Origin: Bog-756 sp963699105
GTDB taxonomy: Bacteria; Actinomycetota; Acidimicrobiia; Acidimicrobiales; RAAP-2
NCBI GenBank assembly: GCA_963699105.1
Contig: CAVOTI010000003.1
Span: 806,001 to 870,000 of the forward strand
DNA: 64,000 nucleotides
Direction of reading: 5' to 3'
Position numbers and translations under genes: made by a program. Numbering within the stretch: position 1 is the stretch's first letter; every line of letters begins with the position of its first letter. Under the pieces are notes generated by a model, which searched no databases, was not told where the DNA came from, and saw only the letters and a program-made list of their open reading frames with translations. Of this stretch, positions 17,359 through 26,537 are shown one piece after another.

Positions 17359-19140
17359 ATGCCGGCCGTGACGGGAGAGGGGCCGAACCAGGGGCGTGGC
17401 GATCGCTACAAGTGGATCGCCCTGTCGAACACCACCCTGGGGATCCTGATGGTGACCATCAACACATCGATCTTGCTCATTTCGCTGCCTGCCATCTTTC
17501 GGGGTATCAGACTCCAGCCCCTGGCCCCCGGCAACACCTCGTACTTCTTGTGGATCCTGATGGGGTTCCTGCTGGTGACGGCGGTGCTGGTAGTGAGCTT
17601 CGGTCGGGTCGGCGACATGTACGGCCGGGTCCGCATGTACAACCTCGGGTTCGCCATCTTCACCGTCTTCTCCATCCTGTTGTCCCTCACCTGGATGACG
17701 GGGGCGGCGGCCGCCCTTTGGATCATCCTGATGCGTTTCGGTCAGGGGGTGGGGGGAGCCTTTCTCTTTGCCAACTCCAGCGCCATCATCACCGACGCCT
17801 TTCCCGAGGACGAACGGGGCAAGGCCATGGGCATCAACGGAATTGCCCTCGTCACCGGGTCCTTCCTCGGACTGATCCTCGGCGGGCTGCTCGCCCCGAT
17901 CGAGTGGCGGTTGGTGTTCCTCGTCTCGGTCCCCTTCGGGATCTTCGGGACGATATGGGCGTACCTGAAGCTGAAGGACAACGGCGTACGCATCGAGAGC
18001 AAGATCGACTGGCTGGGAAACGTCACCTTTGCGGTCGGTCTCATCGCCCTGCTCACCGGCATCGTCTACGGGATCCAGCCCTACGGTGGCCACACCATGG
18101 GGTGGACCAGCCCGTTCGTCCTCGGCACGGTGGCGGGAGGAGTGCTCCTCCTCGTGGCCTTCGTCTTCATCGAGACCAAGGTCGACAATCCGATGTTCCA
18201 GCTCCACCTGTTCAAGATCCGGGCCTACACGGCCGGGGTCACGGCCATGTTCTTGTCGGCCATGGGCCGCGGTGGGCTCCAGTTCATGTTGATCATCTGG
18301 CTCCAGGGCATCTGGTTGCCTCAGCACGGCTACAACTTCTCCCAGACGCCGCTGTGGGCCGGTATCTACATGATCCCCCTCACCGTCGGTTTCCTGATTT
18401 CTGGGCCCTTCGCCGGCATCATCGCCGACCGCAAGGGGGCTCGGGGGATCGCCACCATCGGCCTGGTCGGTGCCGGGGCTTGCTACCTGCTGCTCAATCT
18501 CCTTCCCATGGACTTCCGGTATCTGCCCTTCGCCGTCATCATCCTGTTCTTCTCCCTCTTCTCAGGCATGTTCTTCTCGCCCAATCAGATGGCCATCATG
18601 AACAGCCTTCCGCCCGACCAGCGAGGGGCGGGGGCAGGTATGAACGCCACCTTCATGAACTCCGCCCAGGTGCTGTCCATCGGGGTCTTCTTCTCCATCG
18701 TCACCCTGGGTCTGGCCTCCTCGCTGCCCGGCGACCTCTACCACGGCCTCATCGCCCAAGGGGTGCCCATCTCCGAGGCCCGGAAGCTCTCGCACCTCCC
18801 GCCCATCGGAAGCCTGTTCGCCGCCTTCCTGGGGTTCAACCCCATCCAGACCGAGGTACCCCATCAGGTGCTGGCCCAACTGGGTCCGACAAGGGCTGCC
18901 TACCTGACCGGTCGCAGCTTCTTCCCCAAGCTCATCTCCCCGTCGTTTGCCGACGGGCTCCATCTGGCCTTCAACTTCGCCGCCGCCACCAGTTTCATCG
19001 CCGCCCTTGCGTCGTGGCTACGGGGCGGCAAGTACATCCACCAGCAACAGAGCATGACCGACGACGTGGGATCGGGCCTCCTCGAAGTGGGGGATCTGGC
19101 ATCAGCCGAGGTCGGGGCGGGTGTGATGGTCGACGACTGA
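17359..19140 (+). CDS. DHA2-family (14-TMS) MFS drug exporter
   Basis: 593 residues with about fourteen membrane helices. Features are SLPAIFRGI after helix 1, GRVGDMYGRVRMYN (the MFS motif A loop), RFGQGVGGAFLFANSSAIITD (motif C region) and a large loop between helices 13 and 14 (about residues 460-520). It belongs to the EmrB/QacA group, proton-driven export of drugs or lipophilic compounds. A strong GGGGGAGGTG lies upstream of ATG 17359. Downstream of Usp and divergent from MarR, so it is probably induced by its substrate. Confidence 0.87.
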   Translation: MPAVTGEGPNQGRGDRYKWIALSNTTLGILMVTINTSILLISLPAIFRGIRLQPLAPGNTSYFLWILMGFLLVTAVLVVSFGRVGDMYGRVRMYNLGFAIFTVFSILLSLTWMTGAAAALWIILMRFGQGVGGAFLFANSSAIITDAFPEDERGKAMGINGIALVTGSFLGLILGGLLAPIEWRLVFLVSVPFGIFGTIWAYLKLKDNGVRIESKIDWLGNVTFAVGLIALLTGIVYGIQPYGGHTMGWTSPFVLGTVAGGVLLLVAFVFIETKVDNPMFQLHLFKIRAYTAGVTAMFLSAMGRGGLQFMLIIWLQGIWLPQHGYNFSQTPLWAGIYMIPLTVGFLISGPFAGIIADRKGARGIATIGLVGAGACYLLLNLLPMDFRYLPFAVIILFFSLFSGMFFSPNQMAIMNSLPPDQRGAGAGMNATFMNSAQVLSIGVFFSIVTLGLASSLPGDLYHGLIAQGVPISEARKLSHLPPIGSLFAAFLGFNPIQTEVPHQVLAQLGPTRAAYLTGRSFFPKLISPSFADGLHLAFNFAAATSFIAALASWLRGGKYIHQQQSMTDDVGSGLLEVGDLASAEVGAGVMVDD

Positions 19141-19202
19141 TGACGGCTCCCGACGGGACCTGAGCGACTACCTCCGGTCCACGGCGTCCGAGCCACTCTC
19201 TG

Positions 19203-21242
19203 TCAGTGGGCGGCGGCGGCGAGAGATGGGAGCACTCGGGGACCGATCCAGCGGCTGAAGGCCCGTATCTGGGCCGTGGTGTTGGGTCCGCCCGACCAGT
19301 TCCAGTAGGGGAAGTGGACACCGTCGGCCGCCCGCACCACGACGCCGTCCACCGTCGAAGCGAATCTCCCGTTCGGGCTCACCACGGCGTTCAGGTTGAA
19401 CACGGCGGTGGTGAACGGGTTGGCCGCCGCCACCTCGTCGACCAGTCCATTGTAGTCGCGGACCCGGGCCGGACTGTCCTGCGGTTCGGGCTGCCCGTCC
19501 GCTTGTTCTCCCGAGTCATAGAAGGGAGCGGTCATCAGGACCGTCCGGCTCCCGGCATCGGCCACCGTCGTCACGTATCTCTGCAACTCCTGTCGGATGT
19601 AGCCGGCGTAGGCCGGCTGGGTGATATCGGTCACCTTTCCGGCCAGGTCGGTCCGGTCGTAGACCTCCCAACGACCGGCCAACAGGACCACGACCCGGGC
19701 CCGGAAGTGGCGGATCCAGCCCCTGAGGACCGTCGGCCATTGCTGGGATGCCGGTGCCGACGGATTGCACAGCGGGGGCATCGGGGTCTGCGTGCCGTCG
19801 GATTCGAAGAAACTGCCCTCGGCCACACCGCATCCATCGTTCCCCTCGTCGACCACATTGAGCCCGTCCTTCGACTGGTCGGCATAGTTGGCCAGCGGGA
19901 CGCCGAGGGTCAGGGCGGTGGAGTCGCCGGTGATCAGCACCGTGGTGGCAGGCCCGGCCGAGGTGCCCGTCACTCGACGGGGCTGAGGGGCGGGCAGCCC
20001 GGCCGCCGCCGTGGCCACCGTGCCGGTCAGCACCACGGCCACGGTGGCGATCACGACCCCAGCCGCCGGCACCACCGCCTTGACCGAGCGCCAGAAGGTG
20101 CCCTCCATGACCGGCCGCTCGATCAGGTAGAAGCTGGCGGTGGCCAAGGCGACGGTGGCCGCCGACCGGAGGGCGAGCAGGGAGATGCCGGAGAGACCGG
20201 TGCGCTGGGCGTCGAGGTACACGGCGATCGGGTAGTGCCAGAGGTAGGCACCGTAGGAGATGGCGCCGAGCCACACCACGGGTCGGAGGGACAGACCACG
20301 GCAGATGGGGCCACGTGGCACGCACACCGCTCCGAGGATGATGGCCGCCGCCGACAGGGCGGAGAGGAGGAACCCGCCCCGGTAGTCGAACGATGCCGTG
20401 CCGTTCTCGAAGTGGGCGAGGGAAAGGATGCCGGCGAATCCGGCGGTCCCCACCGCGACCAGCAGCCACCCGGCCCGCCTGGTCCGGGCGACCGGGGCCA
20501 TGCCGGTTTGGCCCCGGTGCATCTGGACCATGGTCAGGGCGCAGGCCAAGGTCGCCCCGACAAGGATGGACTGGGCATGGGTATCGGTGCCGAAGTAGAG
20601 CCGGGTCACATTGGCAGTGGGGTCGTAGAGGAGCGCCATCTCGGCAGCCGAGGCCGCCGCTCCCACCGCCGAGACGACCAGGAGCGCCCGGACGGCCGAG
20701 GCGAAGGTTCTGGTCAGTCTCAACACGGCCAGGACCACCAGGGGCCAGACCAGGTAGAACTGTTCCTCGACGGCCAGCGTCCAGGTATGGGCCAGGGGTG
20801 ACGGCGGCCCGGTGGCCACGAAGTAATTGCTGGAGGCGTGGATCTGCCACCAGTTGGAGAAGTAGAACAAGGCCGACAGGGCATCCAACCGGAATCCTGG
20901 ATAGAGACCGGCCGGTTCTCCGAAGCGCACGACGAGGGTCACGACCACCAAGACCACCGACAGGGCGGGCAACAGCCTCCGGGCCCGTCCCCGCCAGAAT
21001 GTCGACAGCCCGATCCGGCCCCGCCTCCGGTACTCGCCGAGCAACAGCCCGGTGATCAGATACCCGGACAGGACATAGAACACGTCCACGCCGAAGAAGC
21101 CGGCGCCCAGCCCGCCGACCCCGAAGTGGTAGGCCATGATGAGCAGGAGGGCGACGGTCCGCACCCCGTCGAGGGCACTGATCCGCTCGTTGCCGGTGGC
21201 GGACCGGCGCCTTAGCTCTTCGGTGGAGACGTGGCCCGTCAT
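19203..21242 (-). CDS. Acyltransferase-3/SGNH membrane O-acyltransferase (OafA/YrhL type)
   Basis: 679 residues. The N-terminal acyltransferase_3 domain has about ten helices, with ISALDGVRTVALLLIMAYHF (catalytic His), GVDVFYVLSGYLITGLLL and HTWTLAVEEQFYLVWPL. After the last helix (about residue 410) comes an extracytoplasmic SGNH-like domain with ITGDSTALTLGVPL (Ser block) and DGVHFPYWNWSGG near the C-terminus (Asp/His pair). Such proteins transfer acetyl or other acyl groups to surface glycans, peptidoglycan or lipids. The acceptor is unknown; no glycan cluster is adjacent. Confidence 0.88.
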   Translation of the reverse strand: MTGHVSTEELRRRSATGNERISALDGVRTVALLLIMAYHFGVGGLGAGFFGVDVFYVLSGYLITGLLLGEYRRRGRIGLSTFWRGRARRLLPALSVVLVVVTLVVRFGEPAGLYPGFRLDALSALFYFSNWWQIHASSNYFVATGPPSPLAHTWTLAVEEQFYLVWPLVVLAVLRLTRTFASAVRALLVVSAVGAAASAAEMALLYDPTANVTRLYFGTDTHAQSILVGATLACALTMVQMHRGQTGMAPVARTRRAGWLLVAVGTAGFAGILSLAHFENGTASFDYRGGFLLSALSAAAIILGAVCVPRGPICRGLSLRPVVWLGAISYGAYLWHYPIAVYLDAQRTGLSGISLLALRSAATVALATASFYLIERPVMEGTFWRSVKAVVPAAGVVIATVAVVLTGTVATAAAGLPAPQPRRVTGTSAGPATTVLITGDSTALTLGVPLANYADQSKDGLNVVDEGNDGCGVAEGSFFESDGTQTPMPPLCNPSAPASQQWPTVLRGWIRHFRARVVVLLAGRWEVYDRTDLAGKVTDITQPAYAGYIRQELQRYVTTVADAGSRTVLMTAPFYDSGEQADGQPEPQDSPARVRDYNGLVDEVAAANPFTTAVFNLNAVVSPNGRFASTVDGVVVRAADGVHFPYWNWSGGPNTTAQIRAFSRWIGPRVLPSLAAAAH

Positions 21243-21340
21243 CGGCCGATGACCGGTGCGCCCGGATCTTCCGTGGACATCAGACCCGTCATTTGCCAGC
21301 CGCCCCCCTCTCGAATCTGGCCGGTGCTCCTGGGCCGGCG

Positions 21341-21874
21341 CTATACCGACAGGCCAGCCCCTCCGGACACCTCCGACAGGGAGGACCTCTCGGGAGTCGA
21401 TTTCGATGGTGAGGATGCGGGGGGCGGGGGCAATTTGCTCACCGTCACCACGACCGGCTTGGCCTTGACGGTTTTGTAACCGCTCACCGTCATGCGGAAC
21501 TTGTACTTCACCGACCGTTTACCGGTGTTGGCCGGAAGGTCCAAGCCCACGGTCACTGTGCCGGCCGAACACGAAAAGGTGAGCGATCCGTCAGTGAAGC
21601 GGCCGAGGGTCGAACTGAGCGTGCAGGTGAGGGCGTTGGTGACGTCGGCCGTCACCGTCACCGTCCCACCAGCGTTGTAGAGGACCAGAGGGGAGGCCGA
21701 GATGTCGTTGCCGGCTTCGGTCGGGGAGATGGCAAAGGACGACACCGTCGGTGCCGGCGAGGGCCCTGTCGACTGCTTGGCCCCGGCCGGTGCCGAGGCC
21801 CAGAGGACGGCAATGATCACCCCCACGAATCCGGCGACACCCGGTCGCCACCACCGGCCGGTGGGATTGCGCAT
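21341..21874 (-). CDS. Small secreted protein, unknown function
   Basis: 177 residues. A signal peptide (GVAGFVGVIIAVLWASAPAGA) is followed by a beta-rich domain with GGTVTVTADVTNALTCTLSS and VKYKFRMTVSGYKTVKAKPV, resembling an immunoglobulin-like or bacterial Ig fold, and a Ser/Pro tail. One Cys pair (CTLSS and FSCSAG) could form a disulfide. I do not recognise the family. Confidence 0.6.
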   Translation of the reverse strand: MRNPTGRWWRPGVAGFVGVIIAVLWASAPAGAKQSTGPSPAPTVSSFAISPTEAGNDISASPLVLYNAGGTVTVTADVTNALTCTLSSTLGRFTDGSLTFSCSAGTVTVGLDLPANTGKRSVKYKFRMTVSGYKTVKAKPVVVTVSKLPPPPASSPSKSTPERSSLSEVSGGAGLSV

Positions 21875-22120
21875 CGGCGAGCCCCTTCCCCTGCCTAGAC
21901 ACTCGACTACCGGCCTGCATGGTACTTATCCACCGGTGACCGTGTCGGATCGAGGGCCACGGCGGCCGGGTGCACCCGGCCCGGCCGAGGTGCTTCGACG
22001 GCCCACCCCGGGGTGGCGCCGGGCGGCGACCAGCACCTCACGGTGAGATGGTCATGCTCCGCCACCGAACTGCCGCTCTAGGCGTTCAGACGACCCTCCC
22101 GCCGAGGAACCCGCACCGGG

Positions 22121-22555
22121 TCACGTCTCGGGCGACGGCGATGCCCCGTCGAGTGCCTTGGCCAGCAGTACGCGCAGTTGGCGTCGCTCCGCGGCGGTGA
22201 GGGACGCCAGTACCTCGTCCTCTACGCTCTCTATCCCCTTTTCGGCATTTTCGAAGGCCCGCAGTCCCTCACCGGTGATTTCGACCAGGTGTCTGCGCCG
22301 ATCGGTCGGATCACGACGGCGGAGGGCAAACTCCTTCGACTCGAGCTCGTTCAACAACAGCACGAGGTTGTTGGCATCGATGCACATCATCTCGCCCAGC
22401 TCCTGCTGGGGGATCGGGTTGTGCTCCCGAAGGTGGGCGAGCATGGCGAACTCCTTCATCCGCATTCCCAGCAGCTCTTCGGGAGTGCGTCGGTACACGA
22501 CCCGTGAAAGCTGGGTCAACAACACCGTCACCCCCGGCGTCGTGCTCGTCGACAT
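22121..22555 (-). CDS. MarR-family regulator
   Basis: 144 residues from ATG 22555. The winged helix is visible in PIPQQELGEMMCIDANNLVLLLNELE and the wing RRRDPTDRRRHLVEITGEG. Divergent from the DHA2 exporter; the intergenic region carries a promoter with a palindrome between its -35 and -10 elements. It probably represses the exporter. Confidence 0.86.
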   Translation of the reverse strand: MSTSTTPGVTVLLTQLSRVVYRRTPEELLGMRMKEFAMLAHLREHNPIPQQELGEMMCIDANNLVLLLNELESKEFALRRRDPTDRRRHLVEITGEGLRAFENAEKGIESVEDEVLASLTAAERRQLRVLLAKALDGASPSPET

Positions 22556-22605
22556 GACGAGAAGGATAGCAGGATAGTAGCACAATTTCCCACTATCATT
22601 TAATC

Positions 22606-22634
22606 TTGACACTCACTCATTTAGTGACTATCAA
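22606..22634 (+). promoter_or_regulatory. Promoter with embedded operator for the DHA2 exporter
   Basis: TTGACA (22606-22611), a 17-bp spacer and TATCAA (22629-22634) form a good sigma-70-type promoter. Within it lies the inverted repeat TCACT-CATTT-AGTGA (22613-22627). A repressor bound there would block RNA polymerase. Transcription would begin near 22641, so the ATG at 22634 cannot serve as start. Confidence 0.6.
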
Positions 22635-22734
22635 TGGGTAGGGACCCGAGATTCAAGACCGAGGAGACACTCCCATCCCACCCCCCCTTCGTGGCCTCAT
22701 ACGCGACCACCGCCGGTGGATCGCCCTGATCGTC

Positions 22735-24168
22735 GTGTGCTTCGCCATGCTAATGAACATCCTCGATCAGACGATCGTGAACGTCGCCCTGCCCACCATC
22801 CAGCGCGACCTGCACTTCTCGCAGGCTTCGCTGGCCTGGGTGATCGATGCCTACCTGATCACCTTCGCCGGCTCGCTCCTGCTGGCCGGCCGACTGGGAG
22901 ACCTCATCGGTCGCAAGCGGGTCTTCCTGGTCGGGGTGGCGCTGTTCACACTGGCCTCGGCCGCCTGCGGGGCCGCCGACAACCAGACCCTCCTCATCGT
23001 GGCCAGGTTCGTCCAGGGCTTGGGCGCCGCCCTGTCGTCCTCGGTCATCTTGGCCATCATCGTCGCCGATTTCCCCCTTCCCACCGAGCGGGCCAAGGCG
23101 ATGAGCTCGTACATCATCGTCGCCGTGGGAGGCGGATCGCTGGGCCTGCTGGTCGGCGGGTACGTCACCCAGGCGCTCAGCTGGCACTGGATCTTCTTCA
23201 TCAACATTCCCATCGGCGTCGCCACATTCGCCGCCGGGGCGGCTCTGATCGAAGAGAACACGGGAATCGGGATACGCGCCGGATTGGACATCGCCGGCGC
23301 CGTCCTGAGCACGGCCGGATTGATGCTGGCGGTCTACGCCATCGTCAGTTCGAGTTCCTACGGCTGGCACTCGGCTCACACCTTGAGCTTCGGGGCAGCC
23401 GCCATCGTGATCCTCGGTCTGTTCATCCTCCTCGAGAGCCGACTGGCCAATCCGATGATGCCGGTCAAGGTCATGCGCTCGCCGGGCCTGCTCTCTTCCA
23501 GCCTGGTCAGGGGGTTGATGGTGGTCGGCATGTACAGCACCTTCTTCATAGGCGTCCTGTACTTCCAGCACGTGCTCGGCTACGACCCCATTCGCACCGG
23601 GCTGGCTTTCCTGCCCCAGACGCTCTCGGTGGCGCTGATGTCCTCGGGGGTGACCGCCCGGATCATGCGCCGGCTCCAACCGAAGTTCACCGCCCTGACC
23701 GGTCTGGCCGTCCTGGGTGGCGGCTTGGCCCTGCTCATTAGCTCGGGTGTCGGAACGACCTACTTCCCGCTCATCTTTGCCGCCTTGCTCCTCATCGGTC
23801 TGGGGGCGGCCATGGCCTTCACCCCGCTGTTGACCATTGCCCTGGCCGAGGTCCCGGCCCGGGACGCCGGCATCGGCTCGGGAATCGTGAACGTGTCCCA
23901 ACAGGTCTCGGCTGCCCTGTCGGTGGCCGTCCTCGGGGCCGTCTCGAGCCGGCACACGGCCTCTCTTCTGGCCTCGGGCAAATCGATGGTCGACGCCCTG
24001 GACGGTGGTTACCGGTTGGCGTTCACCATCGCCCTGGCCAGCGTGGTCGTGGGGTTCGTTCTGGGATTCGCCCTTCTCAGGCAACCTGCTCCCTCTCCCG
24101 GGAGCCCGGAGGCGGCGGATGGGTTCGAACAGGCCGAGTCCGAGACGATGATCGCCGAAGTTCTCTGA
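22735..24168 (+). CDS. DHA2/EmrB-type MFS drug exporter
   Basis: 477 residues from GTG 22735, but the real N-terminus is probably longer. In-frame codons upstream read LRGLIRDHRRWIALIVVCFA, completing the first membrane helix. No ATG/GTG/TTG is found in that extension. An ATC codon at 22675 lies 8 nt after AGGAG (22662-22666), the ideal place for a start. Conserved parts: MNILDQTIVNVALPTIQRD (helix 1), GRLGDLIGRKRVFLVG (motif A), RFVQGLGAALSSSVILAII (motif C) and SQQVSAALSVAVLG. A 14-helix exporter of drugs or lipophilic acids, probably controlled by the divergent MarR. Confidence 0.86.
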   Translation: MCFAMLMNILDQTIVNVALPTIQRDLHFSQASLAWVIDAYLITFAGSLLLAGRLGDLIGRKRVFLVGVALFTLASAACGAADNQTLLIVARFVQGLGAALSSSVILAIIVADFPLPTERAKAMSSYIIVAVGGGSLGLLVGGYVTQALSWHWIFFINIPIGVATFAAGAALIEENTGIGIRAGLDIAGAVLSTAGLMLAVYAIVSSSSYGWHSAHTLSFGAAAIVILGLFILLESRLANPMMPVKVMRSPGLLSSSLVRGLMVVGMYSTFFIGVLYFQHVLGYDPIRTGLAFLPQTLSVALMSSGVTARIMRRLQPKFTALTGLAVLGGGLALLISSGVGTTYFPLIFAALLLIGLGAAMAFTPLLTIALAEVPARDAGIGSGIVNVSQQVSAALSVAVLGAVSSRHTASLLASGKSMVDALDGGYRLAFTIALASVVVGFVLGFALLRQPAPSPGSPEAADGFEQAESETMIAEVL

Positions 24169-24199
24169 CGGACCGAGGTCGACGACCCCGGGTGGGCGT

Positions 24200-25027
24200 T
24201 TACCGGGCCCCGAACGCGGGATCCGGCTCGAAGAACTGCTCGACCAGGGCCGCCAGTCCACAGGCGAAGATCGTCCACACCTGGTCCTCGTGGCTCGCTC
24301 CGGTGGGCAGGGCGACCTCGTAGATCTCTCCGTCGACGTGCTGGCGCAGGGACAGTCCGTCGGTCAGGGCGGTGACGGTGATGGTGAATTGGCGAAGGGT
24401 CCGTGGCGCCCGGACCCGGAACCCGAGGTACTCGGTCAGGAGCCGGTAGTTGGCCATCCAGAAATCGGTGACCGAGTCATAGCTCTCCGACACCGCCGCC
24501 ACCAGGCGCTGTCGCTGATCGGCCTGGGACGAGGTGGTGGCGATGGCGTGGATGCTGATCCACAACGACCAGTACGGCGAGGCGGCAATGGCACGAGTGC
24601 TGGCACCGCCTCCGACCCGGCAGAGCTCCTGGAGAGCACGGCGCCGCGAGTCGGCACTCTGCAGATCGACCTCCTTCAGCACGGTTCCCAGGGCTTGGAG
24701 CGTCTGGTCGATCTCAGGTCGTTGCTGATCATGGGCCAGGGAGACCAACACGTCGGCCTGGTACTCCGCCTGGTTCTCCCAGATGCGACGAATGACCGAA
24801 GCGTTGGTCACCCGCCGGCCCGTCTTGCTCTCCACGTGCCCGAACACCCTGGCAAAAGTGAGATTGGTGGAGGCGGTGGCCATCCCTTCGATGTGAAGCA
24901 GCTCCCGACCGGCCTCCAGTAGGAGGTCCCGTAGTTCCTCTCGCCCCAGTCGCAGCGGACCCTGGTCCGGGACTACGTCGATCGAGGTCGCGTCGACAAG
25001 AGAAGCTGTCGCGTGGTCCGGGTCCAT
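24200..25027 (-). CDS. Atypical TetR-like regulator, copy 1
   Basis: 275 residues, longer than usual TetR proteins. The N-terminal REELRDLLLEAGRELLHIEG is TetR helix 1. The expected short helix-turn-helix is replaced by a longer segment, NLTFARVFGHVESKTGRRV then TNASVIRRIWENQAEYQADV, where the recognition helix seems shifted by an insertion. The ligand domain contains CRVGGGASTRAIAASPYWSLW and ends EQFFEPDPAFGAR. It is a paralogue of the protein at 50972-51814 over the full length. It follows the DHA2 gene on the opposite strand (convergent). The target is unknown. Confidence 0.7.
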   Translation of the reverse strand: MDPDHATASLVDATSIDVVPDQGPLRLGREELRDLLLEAGRELLHIEGMATASTNLTFARVFGHVESKTGRRVTNASVIRRIWENQAEYQADVLVSLAHDQQRPEIDQTLQALGTVLKEVDLQSADSRRRALQELCRVGGGASTRAIAASPYWSLWISIHAIATTSSQADQRQRLVAAVSESYDSVTDFWMANYRLLTEYLGFRVRAPRTLRQFTITVTALTDGLSLRQHVDGEIYEVALPTGASHEDQVWTIFACGLAALVEQFFEPDPAFGAR

Positions 25028-25140
25028 GGAAATGGTGATGATCCTCGAAGCGTTGCCGTTCCCTCGCCTGGCCTGAACCAGCCAAAGGGGATGCCTGCGG
25101 GCACAGACTAACCGGTGCCCACCTCCCGAGGATCACCACA

Positions 25141-25205
25141 TCACCGGCCCGGAGCACCATGCAGGAGCGAGCCGTTGGATGCCCCTCCTGCATGGTGGCC
25201 GGTGA
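25141..25205. terminator. Long interrupted stem-loop after the propeller gene
   Basis: Arms CACCATGCAGGAG (25155-25167) and CTCCTGCATGGTG (25185-25197) pair perfectly. TCACCGGC (25141-25148) pairs with the following GCCGGTGA, leaving a small bulge. It begins one base past the stop of the 25206-26387 gene. No T-run follows, so it may be a factor-assisted terminator or an mRNA-stabilising hairpin. Confidence 0.5.
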
Positions 25206-26387
25206 TCAGGGGGCGGGCGGACCGAAGAGCTTCAGTGTGTTGTCGCCGTCGTCGACGAAGAGAACCCCTCGGCCATCGGGGGCGATGGTGAGGCCGAAGA
25301 GGTCCCCGGCGGCTCCGAACGGGTCGACTTGCGGTGAGGCAACCTGACGTCCGTATGGTGTGACCTCGACGACGTTCCCGTTCCCGCCGTTGGCGGCCAG
25401 GACGTCGCCGTTGGGGGCCAAGGTCAATCCGAGTGGACCGTTGAGAGCCCCACCGGCCGACAGGGTGATCCCCCCGCCCGTTACCGGTGACAACCGCCAT
25501 GGGGCGGCGGGAACGACGGCGATCCGGCTGTTGACACTGTCGGCTACATAGAGCTGGCCGTCATTCCCCAGGGCCAAACCGGTGGGCCCGACGACCAGGG
25601 CATTTGGATCGGTCCGCTCGGCGAATCCGTCGGCGATGACGGTTGAGGCCTCCAAGGCCGGCGGTCGGCCGGGGCGCAGCCCGACCTCCAGCCGGACCAC
25701 CGTGCCACCGTCGACTGTCGCCGGACTGTGGGCCACGGTGCCGTTCAGAACATTGGTGACGAAGAGCTCGGCACCGGTCGGACCACTCACCGCCGTCAGG
25801 TCCCACGGTCCGTTGACGTTGCCCCCCGACCACGTCTCGACCGGGGTGCCCGAGGCGTCGAGGACGATCAGGCAGCCGGCTTTGGCCGTGGCCGAGGTGC
25901 CGTCACTGGTCGGCAGGCTTCCGACCACCACCCACCCTCCGGGCAGGGTGGTGAGGGCCGTTGTCAGGCCGACACCTCCCGGGCAGGCTCCGGGCAGCGG
26001 GTGGTCGATTCGGGCGAAGGTGCTCACCGAGCCCCAGGGGGAGACCTCGACGATGGTGGTGCCCAGGCCCTGCAGGTTGGCGGAGTTGTTGAAATTGCTC
26101 ACCAGGGTGTCGCCGGCCACCAACTTCCCCACCGACTGAGGTACGGCGGCGATGCCATAGGGATTCTCGTCCCCGTCGGCCGGAACGGTGGAGGCCACAT
26201 TGGTGACCTTCGAGAAGTGCGAGAGGTAGGAGGAGGGCAGGTTGGGGATCGCCGCGCCGGCCGCCACCGGTGCAGCCGTGACGCCAGTGGCCAGGCCAGC
26301 CAGGGCGGTGGCTGCCACAAGGGAGCGGCGGCGCGCCGGCCGGGGCGTGACGGGGCCCGAACAGCCCCGGGTTCCTAGATGTCTCAT
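25206..26387 (-). CDS. Secreted NHL-type beta-propeller protein
   Basis: 393 residues. GGAGGATC precedes ATG 26387. The Arg-rich start (PARRRSLVAATALAGLATG) and hydrophobic stretch look like a signal peptide, possibly Tat-like but without a full motif. The rest carries propeller blades with NHL-type turns: NPYGIAAVPQSVG, PNALVVGPTGLALGNDGQLYVADSVNSRIAVV, GPLGLTLAPNGDVLAANGG and LFGLTIAPDGRGVLFVDDG. Such proteins are often extracellular binding or SMP-30-like enzymes; no catalytic residues are obvious. Confidence 0.75.
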   Translation of the reverse strand: MRHLGTRGCSGPVTPRPARRRSLVAATALAGLATGVTAAPVAAGAAIPNLPSSYLSHFSKVTNVASTVPADGDENPYGIAAVPQSVGKLVAGDTLVSNFNNSANLQGLGTTIVEVSPWGSVSTFARIDHPLPGACPGGVGLTTALTTLPGGWVVVGSLPTSDGTSATAKAGCLIVLDASGTPVETWSGGNVNGPWDLTAVSGPTGAELFVTNVLNGTVAHSPATVDGGTVVRLEVGLRPGRPPALEASTVIADGFAERTDPNALVVGPTGLALGNDGQLYVADSVNSRIAVVPAAPWRLSPVTGGGITLSAGGALNGPLGLTLAPNGDVLAANGGNGNVVEVTPYGRQVASPQVDPFGAAGDLFGLTIAPDGRGVLFVDDGDNTLKLFGPPAP

Positions 26388-26537
26388 GGGCAGATCCTCC
26401 GCGTGTCGTTGACTGGGTCGGAAGGCGGCGCGCCTTCCTGTAGGGATACGGGCCAGAGGTCCATTCGGTTCAGTATTGGTAGGTCTGCTCCTGCCCTCAC
26501 GGGGGTGAGCACGGACCGGCGGGCAACGGGCCGCCGA

